DNA of 64,000 nt from Cenococcum geophilum 1.58 (GCA_001692895.1 KV748246.1:139106-203105); one strand, 5' to 3'. Counted from the first letter of the stretch, positions 1 to 12,000 are shown. Made by a program: numbers and translations. Notes: generated by a model not told the origin, from the letters alone.

Positions 1-1770
1 AAGGTGGCCTTTAAGGAACTAGAGTATGTAGTTTAGGTACGTAATGAAATGAGTAGCACTATTAGTGCGTAGACCTACTATATGCCGGTAATATTCTAGA
101 TCTATCTAAACTACCTACTGTAGTAGTAAATGGTATATAGTTTAAAGAATACCGTTATTATCTTTTCTAGCGGCCTTACGCAAATAATATATATACATAT
201 TAAATTCCTCCTTAAAAATGTCTAGTATTCTAGTATCTTCTTACCATTTAAATATATCGGCATAGTGGATTTTAATTAAGTCCTATTTAAGTTCCCCTTT
301 TAAGCCTAATATAAGCTTCCTTAACCCTATATAATTTACTTAGTAATCGCTAGGTTATATAGTAGAAAATACGTAAATTTTAAGAGTATCGTTTATATAT
401 TTAGGACGACTATCTTTTTTAAACTAGAAATAGGAGCTTTCGGCTATTTAGAGAATATTAATAGTATTATAGTTTTTAGAGACTAAGTAGATTCGCAAAT
501 ATAAATTTATAGAAGAAACGCTAGTATCTAGTCCTAATAATCCTACTATTTTCTAAAGATGTATCTAGTGTAACGCGCGGACTTCTATTTTATTTCCTTA
601 CTAGGCTATAATAAACTATTATAAGATAGAAAGAATACCTTTTTTTAGTTCTTTCTTAAAATTAAGAGTCTTAATTAATTTAGCTGGTATTTTAGAATAA
701 TATAAGCATTTTATTTTCCGCTTTAGCCGTAACTTCTTAGTGATTACTTCTTTATTAGCTTTAGCAATTATAGCTGCCTTTCCCTTCTGCCTGTTAGCTC
801 TACTAAAACTAAAAGTTCTATAGGCCCTATCTTTAGCTTCTTTTTAGGGGATTTTTTAAAAGCTTTTTTGGCTCTATGTTTCTACAGGGAGCCTATAATA
901 AAGTTATCCTCTAAAGACGTAGATCTATTAGATTTAGAATCTTCTTTTTACGCCTTAGGCACCTTACCTTTAAACAGGAATAAGCTATATAGTATCTTTG
1001 TATTTAAGCCTTAACCTCCTTAAAAGGTAATAGTAGAGGTACTGGGGTAACTGGCTCTAGTGTAGATTTCTTCTTTTTAGTTTTAATAGTTAAGGTAGGC
1101 ACTAAAAGCTTATAGCCCTGGCTTAGATAATAAATAAGCTTCCACTTTTAATTAGCTTCTTATTAGCTATTAATCTAAACTTATAGGCTATAAGAAAGTC
1201 TAAGGGTGTTGGGTATAAAGTCCTTAAGATCCTAGCCTTTAAGAGTTCTAGGTAATTTAGTATTATATTATTAACTACCTTTAACGTATTCTCTTTAGAG
1301 ACCTAACTTTTTTTTATTTGATTAATAAAAATACAGATGCTTTTTAATGTGTAGTATATATAAAAAAGCTTATAGGGATCTTCTAAAAGCTCTTCCCCCT
1401 ATTCCTTTTTAATTGTATCTCGCACTGCCTTAATCTTATTAATTTTATAGGTAATTTTAGAAAGCTTTCTAATGTCTATAAAAGTATTTTTCTATTTTTT
1501 GCTTTTTAAGTTTCCTTTTAGCTCTATATCCCTTTTAATCTTAACTATTACATTTTTTACAGCCTTAATTATATTATACTCCTGGTTTAAAATAACCTGC
1601 GTTAAACTATAATAGATATTTACGCGCTAATTAACTGGGTGGCTTTGGGTAGCTCTAAGAATAACTTCTATTATTTACGCCTTTCCTTAGTATACGAGGG
1701 CTATTAATTGGATAGTAGGGGGTAGAGGCTGCGGCTTTCCTTTTAAGCGGAGTTCTATAGTTCTAGGCAT
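1..1770 (-). pseudogene. unrecognised degraded coding sequence
   Basis: Read on the minus strand, a protein-like stretch begins at an ATG at 1768-1770 with MPRTIELRLKGKPQPLPP and continues leftwards as lysine-rich, helix-prone sequence to the window edge. It is broken many times, mostly by TAG and TAA. I recognise no domain. The first third is charged and could be Gag-like, the region around 600-1200 is basic and low in complexity, and the stretch below about 500 is richer in aromatic residues. The upstream side (1964-2207) carries a hairpin module also seen next to Ty3 elements, so an LTR-retroelement origin is possible. A RIP-damaged host gene cannot be excluded. It runs off the left edge of the window. 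Confidence 0.35.
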
Positions 1771-1963
1771 TTTTATAGTAAAATTCCGCGTGCGTAATGG
1801 GCGTATAAATAATATTTTAAGAGAAGATTTATAATAGTGCCTTCTTAATGTAAAGAAAGGGTAAATAGTTATATATAACTAAATAAGATAAAATAATAGG
1901 AAATTAAAACGTGGTATTTACTAAAAGGTGAATTAAAAAGGGTTATTACATGAAATTTTAAGA

Positions 1964-2207
1964 TGTTAAGGAACTTTAACCGCCGGTTAAAGTTGTCTAA
2001 TTAGTTAGATTTTCTTTATTAAGACTTTTATAGAATAATAATATTAATATTAAAAGAATAATCGAGACTTAGATAATACTTAACTTTAACCTTTAATACG
2101 CTTAACTAGGATTTCTTAAAGTAAAGTAACTCTCTTTTTAACTTAAAGGAGAATAAAAGTATTAATTTAAAAATTATAGAGTATAAAAATATAAAATACT
2201 TATAAGA
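1964..2207. repeat. hairpin-bearing repeat, left of chromovirus
   Basis: A 23-base palindrome (AACTTTAAC, 5-base loop region, GGTTAAAGTT) sits at 1972-1994, followed by GTCTAATTAGTTAG. The same module occurs at 21637-21659, 60778-60800 and 61681-61703. TGTTAAGG at 1964 could be an LTR terminus (the CA end on the minus strand). The chromovirus lands at 2203-2207, so the remainder of this repeat may continue at 8103. No further homology to the other copies is visible beyond about 45 bases. Confidence 0.45.
2203..2207. repeat. chromovirus target-site duplication, left
   Basis: TAAGA directly before the 5' LTR is repeated at 8098-8102 directly after the 3' LTR. Five bases is the usual length for Ty3/gypsy integrases. 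Confidence 0.85.
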
Positions 2208-2566
2208 TGTTACGGGATACCCCTATAATACCTTGCACACGTCTACCTATTTCTACTAACTTAGCAATTAGAGACTAACCGTGAAATAGCAATCTAATGG
2301 CAATCTAATGGCAATCTACGGCATTCTGCTATATTCTGCCAAGTTCCACTAAATTCTACTAAGTTCTACTAGGACTATAACCTAAACCTTATTTTGCCTA
2401 TATATGTATTAACTAAGTAACTAAGTTAACGATATATACCCTTTCTTCCCGTTTTCCTACCTTCTTTTCTTATATAACGTCTTAACTTTATTACACAGTT
2501 TATATATATAGCTTAATAATACCTACTTCGCTATATATTATTACCGCTTATACTTACTCTGTAATA
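2208..2566 (+). repeat. chromovirus 5' LTR
   Basis: It starts TGTTACGGGATACCCC and ends near GTAATA. It aligns end to end with 7739-8097, and the differences are C/T and G/A transitions. Short CAATCTAAYGG-type direct repeats lie at about 2290-2320 in both copies. Confidence 0.92.
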
Positions 2567-2599
2567 CTACGTTATATTAAAAACTTATACTACCCTCCG

Positions 2600-3650
2600 A
2601 AAATATAAAACGACCCTAAAGCCCCCATAACGGCCGACGCTATTATAGCTATACTCTAAAAATAATTAGTAGGTATATAGAAGTCCTTTATAGACGCCCT
2701 TATATAGCACTAAGCTACTTTAACTTAATAGTAAGCCGAATAAGAAGCACGATAATAATAATTAATTAAAGCACTTTAAGAAGAAGTCCGTATCCTTAAG
2801 ATGCCTATATTAAGGCCCTAAGACTAAACGCCATTTCTAGAGATAAACACACGGAATGTAAGCCCTAAATTAATAGTAGTTACTTACCCTATAGAACCGA
2901 CTACTGCACTAAAACAATCTGAGAAACTATTAGACCCCCTAGTATTTACCGGTAAATAATAAAAGCTTTAGTTATTCTTAAGCCGGCTTAAGAATAAGCT
3001 AACTGGTAATGCTAACCGCTACTTAACCAAAGCTAACCGACTTTATTACGCCCTAAGTTAACTAAGAGGAGATGTAGCTAACCTTATTAAACCTTTTTAA
3101 CTAAACTTAGTATAAAGCCTAGTTATACTTTTTAAAGCTATATACGGTAACCTAAACCGCTAAGCTACCGCTTAAAGAAAGATAAACTAAATAACTTAAA
3201 AAAAGAAAAGTTTCCTGATATACTTCTCCAAATTTAACCACTACGTAAAGGAAATAGGCTAGAATAACTCCGCACTAATTAATAGCCTTATTAAGTCCTT
3301 AAGCCCTAAACTAAAAACCTCCCTAATAGGCGTAGACCTCCTAGAAACTCTTAATACCTATATAAACGTTATTAACAAATGGTATAACGATATACTACGC
3401 CTTATACTAAAGCCTATTTATTAGTATAATATAATAACCCCGCGAACGTCTATTAAGTTATTATCTTAACCTAAGCACCCCAACGCCATAGATATTAACA
3501 CTAGGACCCTAAGATACGCCCTATTAGGGTCCTTTAAATAAGAATAACGCATTAAGCTAGGCCTCTACTTTAAATATAAAAGTAGCTCCTACCTCTTAAA
3601 CCACTACTCTGTCCCTATGCCCTAAAATAATTTATAAACGGCCAGCACTA
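2600..3650 (+). pseudogene. chromovirus Gag region
   Basis: Degraded Gag open region between the 5' LTR and the protease. A single CCHC-type zinc knuckle is still readable at about 3560-3610 as a spaced pattern (Phe-Lys, Ser-Ser, His-Leu-Leu-Asn-His). That is the nucleic-acid-binding nucleocapsid part of Gag. Upstream is charged, helix-prone sequence as expected for a capsid. It is broken many times and inactive. Confidence 0.7.
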
Positions 3651-3859
3651 GCAGCCGTTTACTATATTAATCTTCCAGTTACCGTCCCTAATCTTTATTT
3701 AGTTTTACCCCTATATCTAATAAGCACTATTTATAAGGATAAAGCTATAGCTAATATCCTATAAGAACCCTACCCTAATTACCTCTAAAAGGAAGGTTCT
3801 AGAGCTAAGTCGCTTTTTAGGACGGCTTTGCTATAGGATTTTATTAAACGCATTTAATG

Positions 3860-4200
3860 TTATAAACTCCAACTCTTAGGACCGTAGCATAACTATTAAC
3901 TATTATTTTCGGCAGAATGGTTAATAGGCTAATACTTAAATCCTAATTAATATAGGAGCTAGCGGTATAGGATTTATTAACAAGATCTTTATATAAGATA
4001 ATAGTTTTACCCTAACCCCCCTTAACCGGCATATTAACATATTTGGATTTAATAGTAAACGCACCGTTTTAGGCCGTATTACCTATATAGTAACCCTAAG
4101 ACTCTAATACCTAAACTATAAAGAACTGATTAAGCTTTTCGTTACCACCCTAGGTTACTTAGTAATCCTTAGATAACCCTAGATAAAGCTATATAAGGTA
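3860..4200 (+). pseudogene. chromovirus aspartic protease region
   Basis: Retroviral-type aspartic protease, which processes the polyprotein. The active-site neighbourhood is readable near 3945-3975 as an Ile-(Asp/Asn-like)-x-Gly-Ala-Ser-Gly pattern followed by Gly-Phe-Ile-Asn. It lies between the zinc knuckle and the reverse transcriptase, as expected for Ty3/gypsy. It is degraded. Confidence 0.65.
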
Positions 4201-4899
4201 ACTATTAATTAGAACAACCTTAAGCTTTTATTTACCGCCTCCCGTTATAAGTAGAAGTGCTTTATAACTCGCTACTTAGACCTAAAACTAAAATCTAAAG
4301 AATCCACCAGATTCCACTAACGTAAGATTTCCACCGAATTTTATTAATATAAGAATTCCACCAACACCTACTAAGGATCTAAAAATTTCACTAAGCTCTA
4401 TAAGTTATTACTAAGCACTATACCACCCCAAACTAAATAGAAACTTAAGCTTAGTATACGAAACTACTAGAAGGACTAGTATTCTATAATAAAAAGAATA
4501 TTTAAAGAACCCAAACCTAAATTTAATACTAACTTTGTACCTAATACTAAACCTAAACCTAAATAAGAAACTACGGACGAGATAAATAAGCTTAGTACCC
4601 TAAATATCCGCATAATTAGAGCTACTCTATTAGCGTAACTTGCTAAGAAACCTAAATATATAATCTTTACTGTTACTATAGCTAATATTAAGAAGGCCTT
4701 AGCACTAAAGAAGTATACTAACCCTGCTATAAAGGTACTAGTAAAGTACTATAACTGCCTAGAGGCATTTTTATAAAAGGAAGCCGATAAGCTACTGGAA
4801 CACCAATTATATAACCATAAGATTGTACTTAAAGAAGGAAAGCAGCCTGGATTTAGACTCTTATATAGGATATCCTAAAACGAACTCTAAGTATTATAA

Positions 4900-5560
4900 A
4901 AGTATTTAGATAAGAACCTAAGCAAAGGATTTATTAGAGTAAGCTTATTACCTATAGCTGTACTAGTAATCTTCGTTAAGAAACCTGGCGGCGGTTTACA
5001 CTTCTATATAGACTACTAAGCTCTTAATGCCGTCACCATTAAGAACTAATATCCGATCCCGTTAATATAAAAGATACTAAGCCAATTAAGTAAGGCTCGT
5101 TACTACACGAAGCTCGATATTATCTCTATATTTAACCGTCTCCGCATTATAAAAAGGGATAAATAGCTTACTGCATTTCGTACCCGATATAGACTATTTA
5201 AGTACTTAGTAATACCCTTTGGCCTTATAAACGCCCTAAGCTCGTTTTAATATTATATAAACGATACCCTACACCCCTACCTAGATATCTTCTGTACTGC
5301 TTATATTAACGACATCCTAATATATAGTAATAACCTAACTAAATATTGGAAATACGTTAACCTTATTTTATAAGCCCTATATGGAGCTAGTTTATAATTA
5401 GGTATAGATAAATACGAGTTTTATAAAACGGAAGTCTTATACCTTAGACTTCTTATTTTTATAAACGGTATACAAATGGACCTAAAGAAAGTTAAAGTAA
5501 TTATAAACTAGTAAGAACCTAAGAACGTTAAGGACGTAAAAGCCTTTATAGGATTTGCTA
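4900..5560 (+). pseudogene. chromovirus reverse transcriptase
   Basis: RNA-dependent DNA polymerase domain of Ty3/gypsy type. Readable motifs in order: Phe-Val-Lys-Lys-Pro-Gly-Gly-Gly-Leu (about 4975-5005), Lys-Leu-Asp-Ile at 5110-5125, Phe-Lys-Tyr-Leu-Val-Ile-Pro-Phe-Gly-Leu (about 5196-5230), and the catalytic box as YINDILIYS at 5302-5328. A Gly-Phe-Ala-Asn-Phe-Tyr segment near 5555-5575 marks the transition to the connection/RNase H. It is inactive by many breaks. Confidence 0.9.
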
Positions 5561-5589
5561 ATTTCTACTAACGGTTTATTAATAACTTC

Positions 5590-6060
5590 TCCGCCCTAGT
5601 TTTACCCCTTATAGCTCTAACCTAAAAGAATAAAGTCTTTATCTTTAATAAGAAATGTAAGAAGGCCTTTGCCTATTTAAAGGTTATATTTACTACTACG
5701 CCCGTACTCTAATACTTTAACCTAAACCGAATAAGTGTTATAGAAGCCGACTTATCTAACTACGTTACCGGAGGTATTCTATCTTAGTATAACGAGGATA
5801 GAGTATTATACCCTATAGCATACTTCTTAAAACGACTAAGCCTAGCTAAATATAACTATAAGATCTATAATAAGGAATTATTAGCTATTATTAGGTATTT
5901 TAAATAATGGCGACCTAAACTAGAAGGCGCTGGATTTCTAATTAAGGTCCTTAGCGATTATAAGAACCTATAGTACTTTACAACCACGAAACAGCTAAGT
6001 TATTATTAGGCCCGCTGGTTAGAATATTTATCTCGTTTCTAATTCTTAATTACGTACTAC
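5590..6060 (+). pseudogene. chromovirus RNase H
   Basis: RNase H domain that degrades the RNA template strand. It follows reverse transcriptase directly. The Ty3-type pattern is visible as Ile-Glu-Ala-Asp-Leu-Ser at about 5740-5757, then Gly-Gly-Ile-Leu-Ser, then the conserved Tyr-Asn-Tyr-Lys-Ile-Tyr-Asn-Lys-Glu-Leu-Leu-Ala-Ile (about 5850-5890). It is degraded. Confidence 0.82.
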
Positions 6061-6379
6061 TTAGGCGTCTAAGGTTAGAAGCCTAATGCCCTAACCTAAC
6101 GCTTGCAAGACGCGCTAGCCCTAGAAGAAGCGCGCTTTTACTAAAATTAGACCCTACTTTGCCCTAAACTATTTAACCCTCCTACTAAAGATCTTATGGT
6201 ATACGTCCTTAAAATAACTAATTGATTAATTAAATAGATTATAGTTAATAAATACCCGAATGACAAGTTTATCTAAAGACGCTTAAGCTAATACAAGATG
6301 GCATTAGACGCTCTAAAAAGATTTCTTTAAGTAAATATAAAGCCTATGGAAATCGCTTATATTACTAGAACCGTCTAGT

Positions 6380-7350
6380 TATCCCTAATCACGATAAGCT
6401 TAAGCTTAAACTTCTTAAACACGTATATAATCTACCTATCGCCGGCCACCCGGGCTAAGGAAAGACCCTAGAACTACTCTAATAGGAGTATTATTAGCCG
6501 AATATGTATAATATAATATAAAGGTATATCTCTAGCTGCTATACCTGCCGATAAGCTAAAGCCTTATATAAGACGTATAACGGTCTTTTAAAGCCGCTGC
6601 CCGTTCTAGACCAAAGATAGAAGGATATCTTAATTAACTTTATTATTGACCTTCCTAAGAGTAAAGGCTGTACGAATATTATGGTAGTTATAGACTAACT
6701 ATCTAAAATAAGATACTTAATCGCCTGCCCTAATATATTAACGCCTGCCGTTGCCTAACTATTTCTAGATTATATATAGAAACTCTACGGACTCCCTAAG
6801 ATAATTATCTCTAATAAAGGTAGCCAGTTTATCTTAGTATTCTAGAAAGAACTAACTACTTAACTCCGCATTAAAGCACTGTTATTTATTGCGTATTATT
6901 TAGAAACGGATGGCTAAATAGAATGCGTAAATGCTATAATAGAATAGTATATTTGGATATATATGTTATATTTATAGGATAACTGGATTAACTGGCTTAT
7001 ATTCGCCGAGTTTACTATAAATAACTCCGTCTTAGAAACTACGAAAGTCTCCCTATTTCTAGCCAATTACGGCTAGTACCTATGAATAGGTTTTAAACCC
7101 TTTAGTAATGTTCCTTACCCTGCTTATTACGCCTTATAAGTTATAAAAGTAAATAAATTTGTAGAGAAGATGGAGGAACTATAATAGTTTCTTACTAATA
7201 AGATAATATGGGCTTAATCTGTTTATAAAGCCGCAGCGAATAAGAAATAAACCCTAGTACCGGCTTACTAAATTGGTAATTTTGTCTAGCTAGATATAAG
7301 AAATCTAAATACGAAACGACCTACTAAGAAACTTAATTGGAAGAACGCTA
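6380..7350 (+). pseudogene. chromovirus integrase
   Basis: Integrase that inserts the cDNA into host DNA. The N-terminal zinc-binding part shows LLKHVYNLPIAGHPG at about 6410-6455. The catalytic core begins near 6640 (Asn-Phe-Ile-Ile-Asp-Leu-Pro, then Ile-Met-Val-Val-Ile-Asp) and continues through 6800-6950. The C-terminal GPY/F-like part follows at about 7270-7400 ([12 protein letters not shown]). It is degraded throughout. Confidence 0.85.
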
Positions 7351-7509
7351 GCCCTTATAAGGTTGAAAAGGTTATCTCTCCTTATACCTACTGATTAAAG
7401 CTCCCTAATACGGTTAAAATCCACCCTATATTCTATATGTTAGTCCTCCGCCCTACTACCCCCATATTAAACGCCCTGCCTAGATAGATATAAGACCCTC
7501 CCCCACTAG

Positions 7510-7690
7510 TTAAAGTAGATGGTGAGAATGAGTACTTTATTAAAAGAATTAATAATATTAAGTATAATAAACGGAAACGCCAATATATATATCTTATGAA
7601 ATGGAGAGGCTTTATTAAGTCCTTATGGGAACCCGTTAACTCTATAGGACTTATATAAGCCGTAAAAAACTTTTACAAACTCCACCTAGA
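7510..7690 (+). pseudogene. chromovirus C-terminal chromodomain
   Basis: At the 3' end of pol a chromodomain is readable: YFIKRINNIKYNKR, then YIYLMKWRGF, then LWEPVNSI. This matches the family pattern of an aromatic/valine start strand, a Leu-x-Lys-Trp-x-Gly-Phe strand and Trp-Glu-Pro. In chromoviruses this module binds methylated histone H3 and steers insertion towards heterochromatin. It ends about 50 bases before the 3' LTR, with the polypurine tract between. Confidence 0.85.
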
Positions 7691-7723
7691 ACTATTATAG
7701 CCCTATCTTGCAGAAGCTTAAGT

Positions 7724-7738
7724 TTAAAGGGGGGGTAT
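7724..7738 (+). other. polypurine tract of chromovirus
   Basis: The purine run AAAGGGGGGG directly precedes the 3' LTR. It is the normal plus-strand primer site of LTR retrotransposons and fixes the LTR start at 7739. Confidence 0.85.
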
Positions 7739-8097
7739 TATTATGGGACACCCCTATAATACCTTGTACACGTCTACCTATTTCTACTAACTTAGTAATT
7801 AGAGACTAACCATAAAATAGCAATCTAATAGCAATCTAACGGCAATCTACGGCATTCTGCTATATTCTACCAAGTTCTACTAAATTCTGCCAAGTTCTGC
7901 TAGGACTATAACCTAAACCCTATTCTATCTATATATGTGTTAACTAAGCAACTAAGTCAACAATATATGCCCTTTCTTCCCGATTTCCTACCTTCTTTCC
8001 TTACGTAACGTCTTGACTTTATTACGTAGTTTATATACATAGCTTAATAATACCTACTTCACTATATATTATCACCGCTTATACTCACTCCGTGATA
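7739..8097 (+). repeat. chromovirus 3' LTR
   Basis: It aligns over its whole length with 2208-2566. The first bases read TATTATGGGACACCCC, so the canonical TG start has become TA, as expected from RIP. The end at GTGATA is followed by the target duplication TAAGA. Confidence 0.92.
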
Positions 8098-8102
8098 TAA
8101 GA

Positions 8103-8826
8103 GATAGCTATTAGTAGTAAAGATAGAAGATTATATTTAAAGTTATTCCTTATAAAAGTAGCTATTAAAACAGAAGATTTAAAACCAGCTTTAAAGAGCT
8201 AATACTACGCTAGAGTTTAGCCCGACTTTAAAGTAAGTCCCCCTCCCCTACCTAAGAATTCGACTATTCCTTAGTTAAAGCGTTTATACTCGCTCCTATT
8301 AAATATTAGCGGCTTAGTTATCTCTACCTCTTATATTAATCTCCTTCTTTATAGATAGATAGATTAATTCTATTACGCTATTACGGTTCCTTAAGGTCCA
8401 TACAGCGGTTCTATAGAGCGCTATTCTCTATAGAGGAGGAAACCAGCACACTGGGAAAAACCTCCTCCTAAAACTGGCTAGTCGAACTAGTATACTATAT
8501 ATAGATGCCTCCTCCCACTGTTAGTAGACTAGTATAGCTAATAGCTAAGGTATACACTGCTAAGCACGATTTTTTAGTTACATTATTATAAACTCCCCCT
8601 AGCCGTGACTAATAGTATATCCCCGCCCCACTATTGTAATAGATAGCGCCCTTACTAACATTCTCTACCGCCTTATTACGCGCTATACTAAGACTAGGGG
8701 TCGGTTGCTCCTATTACCGTTATAAGCCAACGGGCCTATTTTTTTAGCGCTAGCAAGCGCCCTTTAGCCATCTTAATACTATAGATAGTGGCGCCTATAT
8801 ACCCTTTTAAGATTTATATAGAGAGT
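8103..8826. other. non-coding stretch, possible LTR remnant
   Basis: No gene is visible. It may continue the repeat interrupted by the chromovirus (1964-2202) and could hold the 3' LTR of the minus-strand gypsy-2. On the minus strand a purine-rich AGGAGGAGG at about 8462-8470 precedes TGTGCTGG at about 8450. CTCTATAGAG-type palindromes occur near 8410-8435. No second LTR copy is found to confirm this. Confidence 0.3.
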
Positions 8827-8844
8827 AAAAAGCCACAGGAAAGA

Positions 8845-8937
8845 AAGGGCTATAGGATTCGGACCCACGACCTTCACGGTCACTACTCCGCGTTAAACTT
8901 CCCAATAGCACATCTCTACCACTGCGCCATCGCCCCT
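8845..8937 (-). tRNA. tRNA-like pol III unit (decayed tRNA or SINE head)
   Basis: On the minus strand an A-box-like TGGCGCAGTGG (8919-8929) and a near-consensus B box GGTCCGAATCC (8855-8865) are spaced as in tRNA genes. A T5 run follows at 8827-8831 as a possible pol III terminator. The ends AGGGGCG and AGCCCTT pair at six of seven positions. A D-stem GCGC/GTGC and a strong GACC/GGTC arm beside the T arm resemble a class II tRNA with a long variable arm. I cannot fold a convincing anticodon arm, so no amino acid is assigned. The likeliest readings are a tRNA-derived SINE head or a decayed tRNA gene. It has suffered far less RIP than its surroundings. A plus-strand open frame across it is an antisense artefact. 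Confidence 0.45.
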
Positions 8938-9099
8938 CTCCTTCTTTATAGGGTTTCCTTTAGTTCTTATACTTACTTTTACGCCCGCGTTTGTTATAGC
9001 GGCAGTTTAGTTATTAATTTCTCTACTTATACCACGGCCTCCTTCTCTAATATTTCTTCTTCTATAAAGACTTCTTCTATATTACGGCTGCTTTTATTT

Positions 9100-12000
9100 A
9101 TATAATCTTCTAGTTTAATCTCCTTAAAATCTTATATATGAAACTATTTCAACTAATTCCTATATAGGGTGCCTCTTATTTTAGTACTATTAAAGTCCTT
9201 AAGTTTATAGAACCTCTTCTCTAATGCTATTTTAATCTAGAAGAGACCCTGCCATTTTAGCTACAGCTTTTACTATCGCGATATATCTTTTACCTTCTTT
9301 ATATTCTATACTAGCATAAGCTCTTTAAACTTAAGCTTACTTTTATAGGTATTCTTTATCTTAATAAAGTATTCTTTATTAACTAGATAATAGCAGCGCA
9401 CCCTTTCCTAAGATTCTTCGTTATTTATTTCTTATTATTTAAATTATTTTATTTTTAAAACAATTAGTTCCTCTATTGTCCTTACTTTATTCTATAGAAG
9501 TATTTACTATATAGAAAAGTAAAGTTTAATCGGAAGCACATATTCTTATCCGCAGACCATTCGCGCTAGTATTATTCCCGTTGCCACCTTAACCGTTATT
9601 TAGTTAGCCTAAAGTACTTTTATAAGATTCTGTTTTTAGTTACCTTTATACTTTACTAATACTGCTACTAGAGGCTAATATTCTCTCTTAATTAGGCCTT
9701 ATTTTTATAAATAGTAGGTTAATATAACTACTTAATAAATCCTATATTTTCCTACAAGAATAGTTACTATATTTTTATTTTCCGGCCCTCTATTAATAAA
9801 AAGCTCTCTAAATACTTCCTATCTACAGATAATCTCTTTCTATAGGAATTTCGCTACCGCTTTAAATATTGCGTTTTTTAGAGCTCTTACTTCTAGCTAG
9901 CCTAAGAGGTACTCTCTAGCTACTACTAGATACTATTTTCCTAATTTGGCTGTTAGTATATAGATAATATCTATTAAGACCTATTCCCAAAGGGTAGCTA
10001 TCTAAGTTAGATATAAAGCCTCTTCCTCTCTTTTAGGTAAGTACTTTTAGTACTTAAAACACTCTCCCGTATATTTTTTTTAACCGTTTTATAAAGTCTA
10101 GGCCACTAATATTGTGCTAATACCTTTATATATATTCCTTCTTTCCCTTAGTGCCCGTTTTCATTATATATTTATTATACTACTTCCTTCTAATATTCCT
10201 TGTTATCTACCACTTTTTATAATAGTACGTTCTTACTTATTCTTTTAAATAAAAGTTAGCCCTTAATCTTAAATTTTACTACCTTACGTTTAAAGCTTTT
10301 AAACTCTTTCGTGGTTATTTTTTAAGGTCTTTAGAGCGTTAATAGCCATCGCGTAATCTTTTGGTATTTATTAGAGTATATATTATTAAGCGGGCTAATA
10401 TTTAGATCTTTATTTCGTAGTACTATTAAATTTATTATATATATAATACACCTAAGCTCCTAATCTATAAAGTCTTCCAGGTCTTCCTTAGGATTATCCT
10501 TTAATTCTCCTTCTTATACAGGTTGTTAGAATAAGCCATCTACTATGCTATTTTTCTTTTCGGGTACATATCGCACATTAAAGTCCTATAACTAAATTTA
10601 TGCTAACTACTAGGTTATTAATGACCCTAGTAGATCTATTACTAACCTATTAAGTTAGGCCACTAGAGTATTAGTATCTATTTTAACTGTAAATTGCGCT
10701 CTATATAGTTAGACTTAAAGCTTTTTAAGCGTATAAAGTAGAGCCCTATATTTAAGCTTTCCGGAGTTATATTTTTACTCTCCCTTTAACTATATTCCGC
10801 TCTTAAACCTATATAGGTAGTGTCTGTCTTCTTTATTAAATTAGTTTAATATTACTCCCCATCTAGTACCACTTAAGTCTATTATTAATATAATCTCTCC
10901 TGCCTTGGGTAAATAGTTAATCTAGATTAGCGCTAGCGCTGTAATAATAGCTGTTTTTAAAGTTATTATTACTTATAACTATTTTAGCCCCTAGTAAAAT
11001 AATATACCCTTTTTAAGCAAACAAAATAGAGGCTTAGCCGTAGTGGAAAAGTTAGTGACCTATATCCTGTAGTATATGTATACCCCTAAGAATGCTCTAA
11101 CTAATTAGATGTCTTTACATTCTTCCTATAAAACAATCTTTACTACTTTTAAGGCCTTTAGTAGTCGCCCGTCGCTATTATAGAGGTACTCTATAACTAC
11201 TACTTTAGGTTATAAAACTGCGATTTAGTACTGGAGATTATATAGCTAGCTCTTTTTAAGTCTATAAGTATAGTATTTAACCACTAGATATGTTTAAATA
11301 TATAGCGGCGTACACCTAATAATGCCTTCTTACCTCTATAGGTTGTCTTAACTTCTTTTACCATAATATTATTAAGAAAGGGTATTACTATATTTAGAAT
11401 ATACTTTTCTAGAATCTTTATACTTATTTATATAAACTAGGCCACTAAATTTATTACTTTTTACGGCAGCGTTATTTATCTAACTAGTCCCAGTAGAGTT
11501 TAGAAGGCTATTAGATTCCTACTTTTAATATCTAGCTTATATTAGTTATATCTAAAGAAGAAATTAATTAAAGATACTACTTTATAGCCGGCAAACTCTT
11601 CTAAATACTTATCTGTACATAGTAAAAGGTTTACGTCTTAAATTATTACCCTATTAATATTTATTATAGTATTAATAAGCTAGTACCGCCTATTCTTTTT
11701 CTTTATTAGAAATTATAAGTTACAGTATAGACTCTTATAGTATTTAATTACTTCTCTTTAAAGCCTCTCTCTTAATATTTTAGTAACTTCCCCTTTTAAG
11801 GCTTTGGGAACTAAAAAGCTAGGGACCTACTATACTTTATAGGGTATTGTCTTAATCTTTATTAGCGGAGCGACTTCTAGTCTTACTTTTCCTATTTCCA
11901 AAAATTCCTATATAAGTAACTCCTCTCTATTAAATAGTATAGCTTTAAGGATCTTTCTTTCTTGTGGCTAGATATCCCTAATAATTACACACTCTAAATG

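Larger units (their letters stand above)
2208..8097 (+). mobile_element. complete Ty3/gypsy chromovirus fossil
   Basis: An LTR retrotransposon of 5890 bases in plus orientation. It has two 359-base LTRs, a purine tract directly before the 3' LTR, and identical 5-base flanks TAAGA (2203-2207 and 8098-8102), so both ends and the insertion are well defined. Domain order is Gag with a zinc knuckle, protease, reverse transcriptase, RNase H, integrase, chromodomain, which is the Ty3/gypsy order with the chromovirus hallmark. The coding region is heavily degraded by transitions of the RIP type, with dozens of breaks, so it is inactive. The element appears whole in structure. It interrupts the repeat that begins at 1964. 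Confidence 0.93.

Noticed and set aside
1964-8450. Left LTR of gypsy-2 interrupted by the chromovirus
   Set aside because: Only the first roughly 45 bases resemble the candidate right LTR (21629-22189); the rest does not align, so the link is left open.
8788-9105. 105-codon plus-strand open frame
   Set aside because: It runs antisense to the tRNA-like cassette and the end of gypsy-2; the Arg-Ile-Arg-Thr-His-Asp-Leu segment is the usual antisense translation of a B box.
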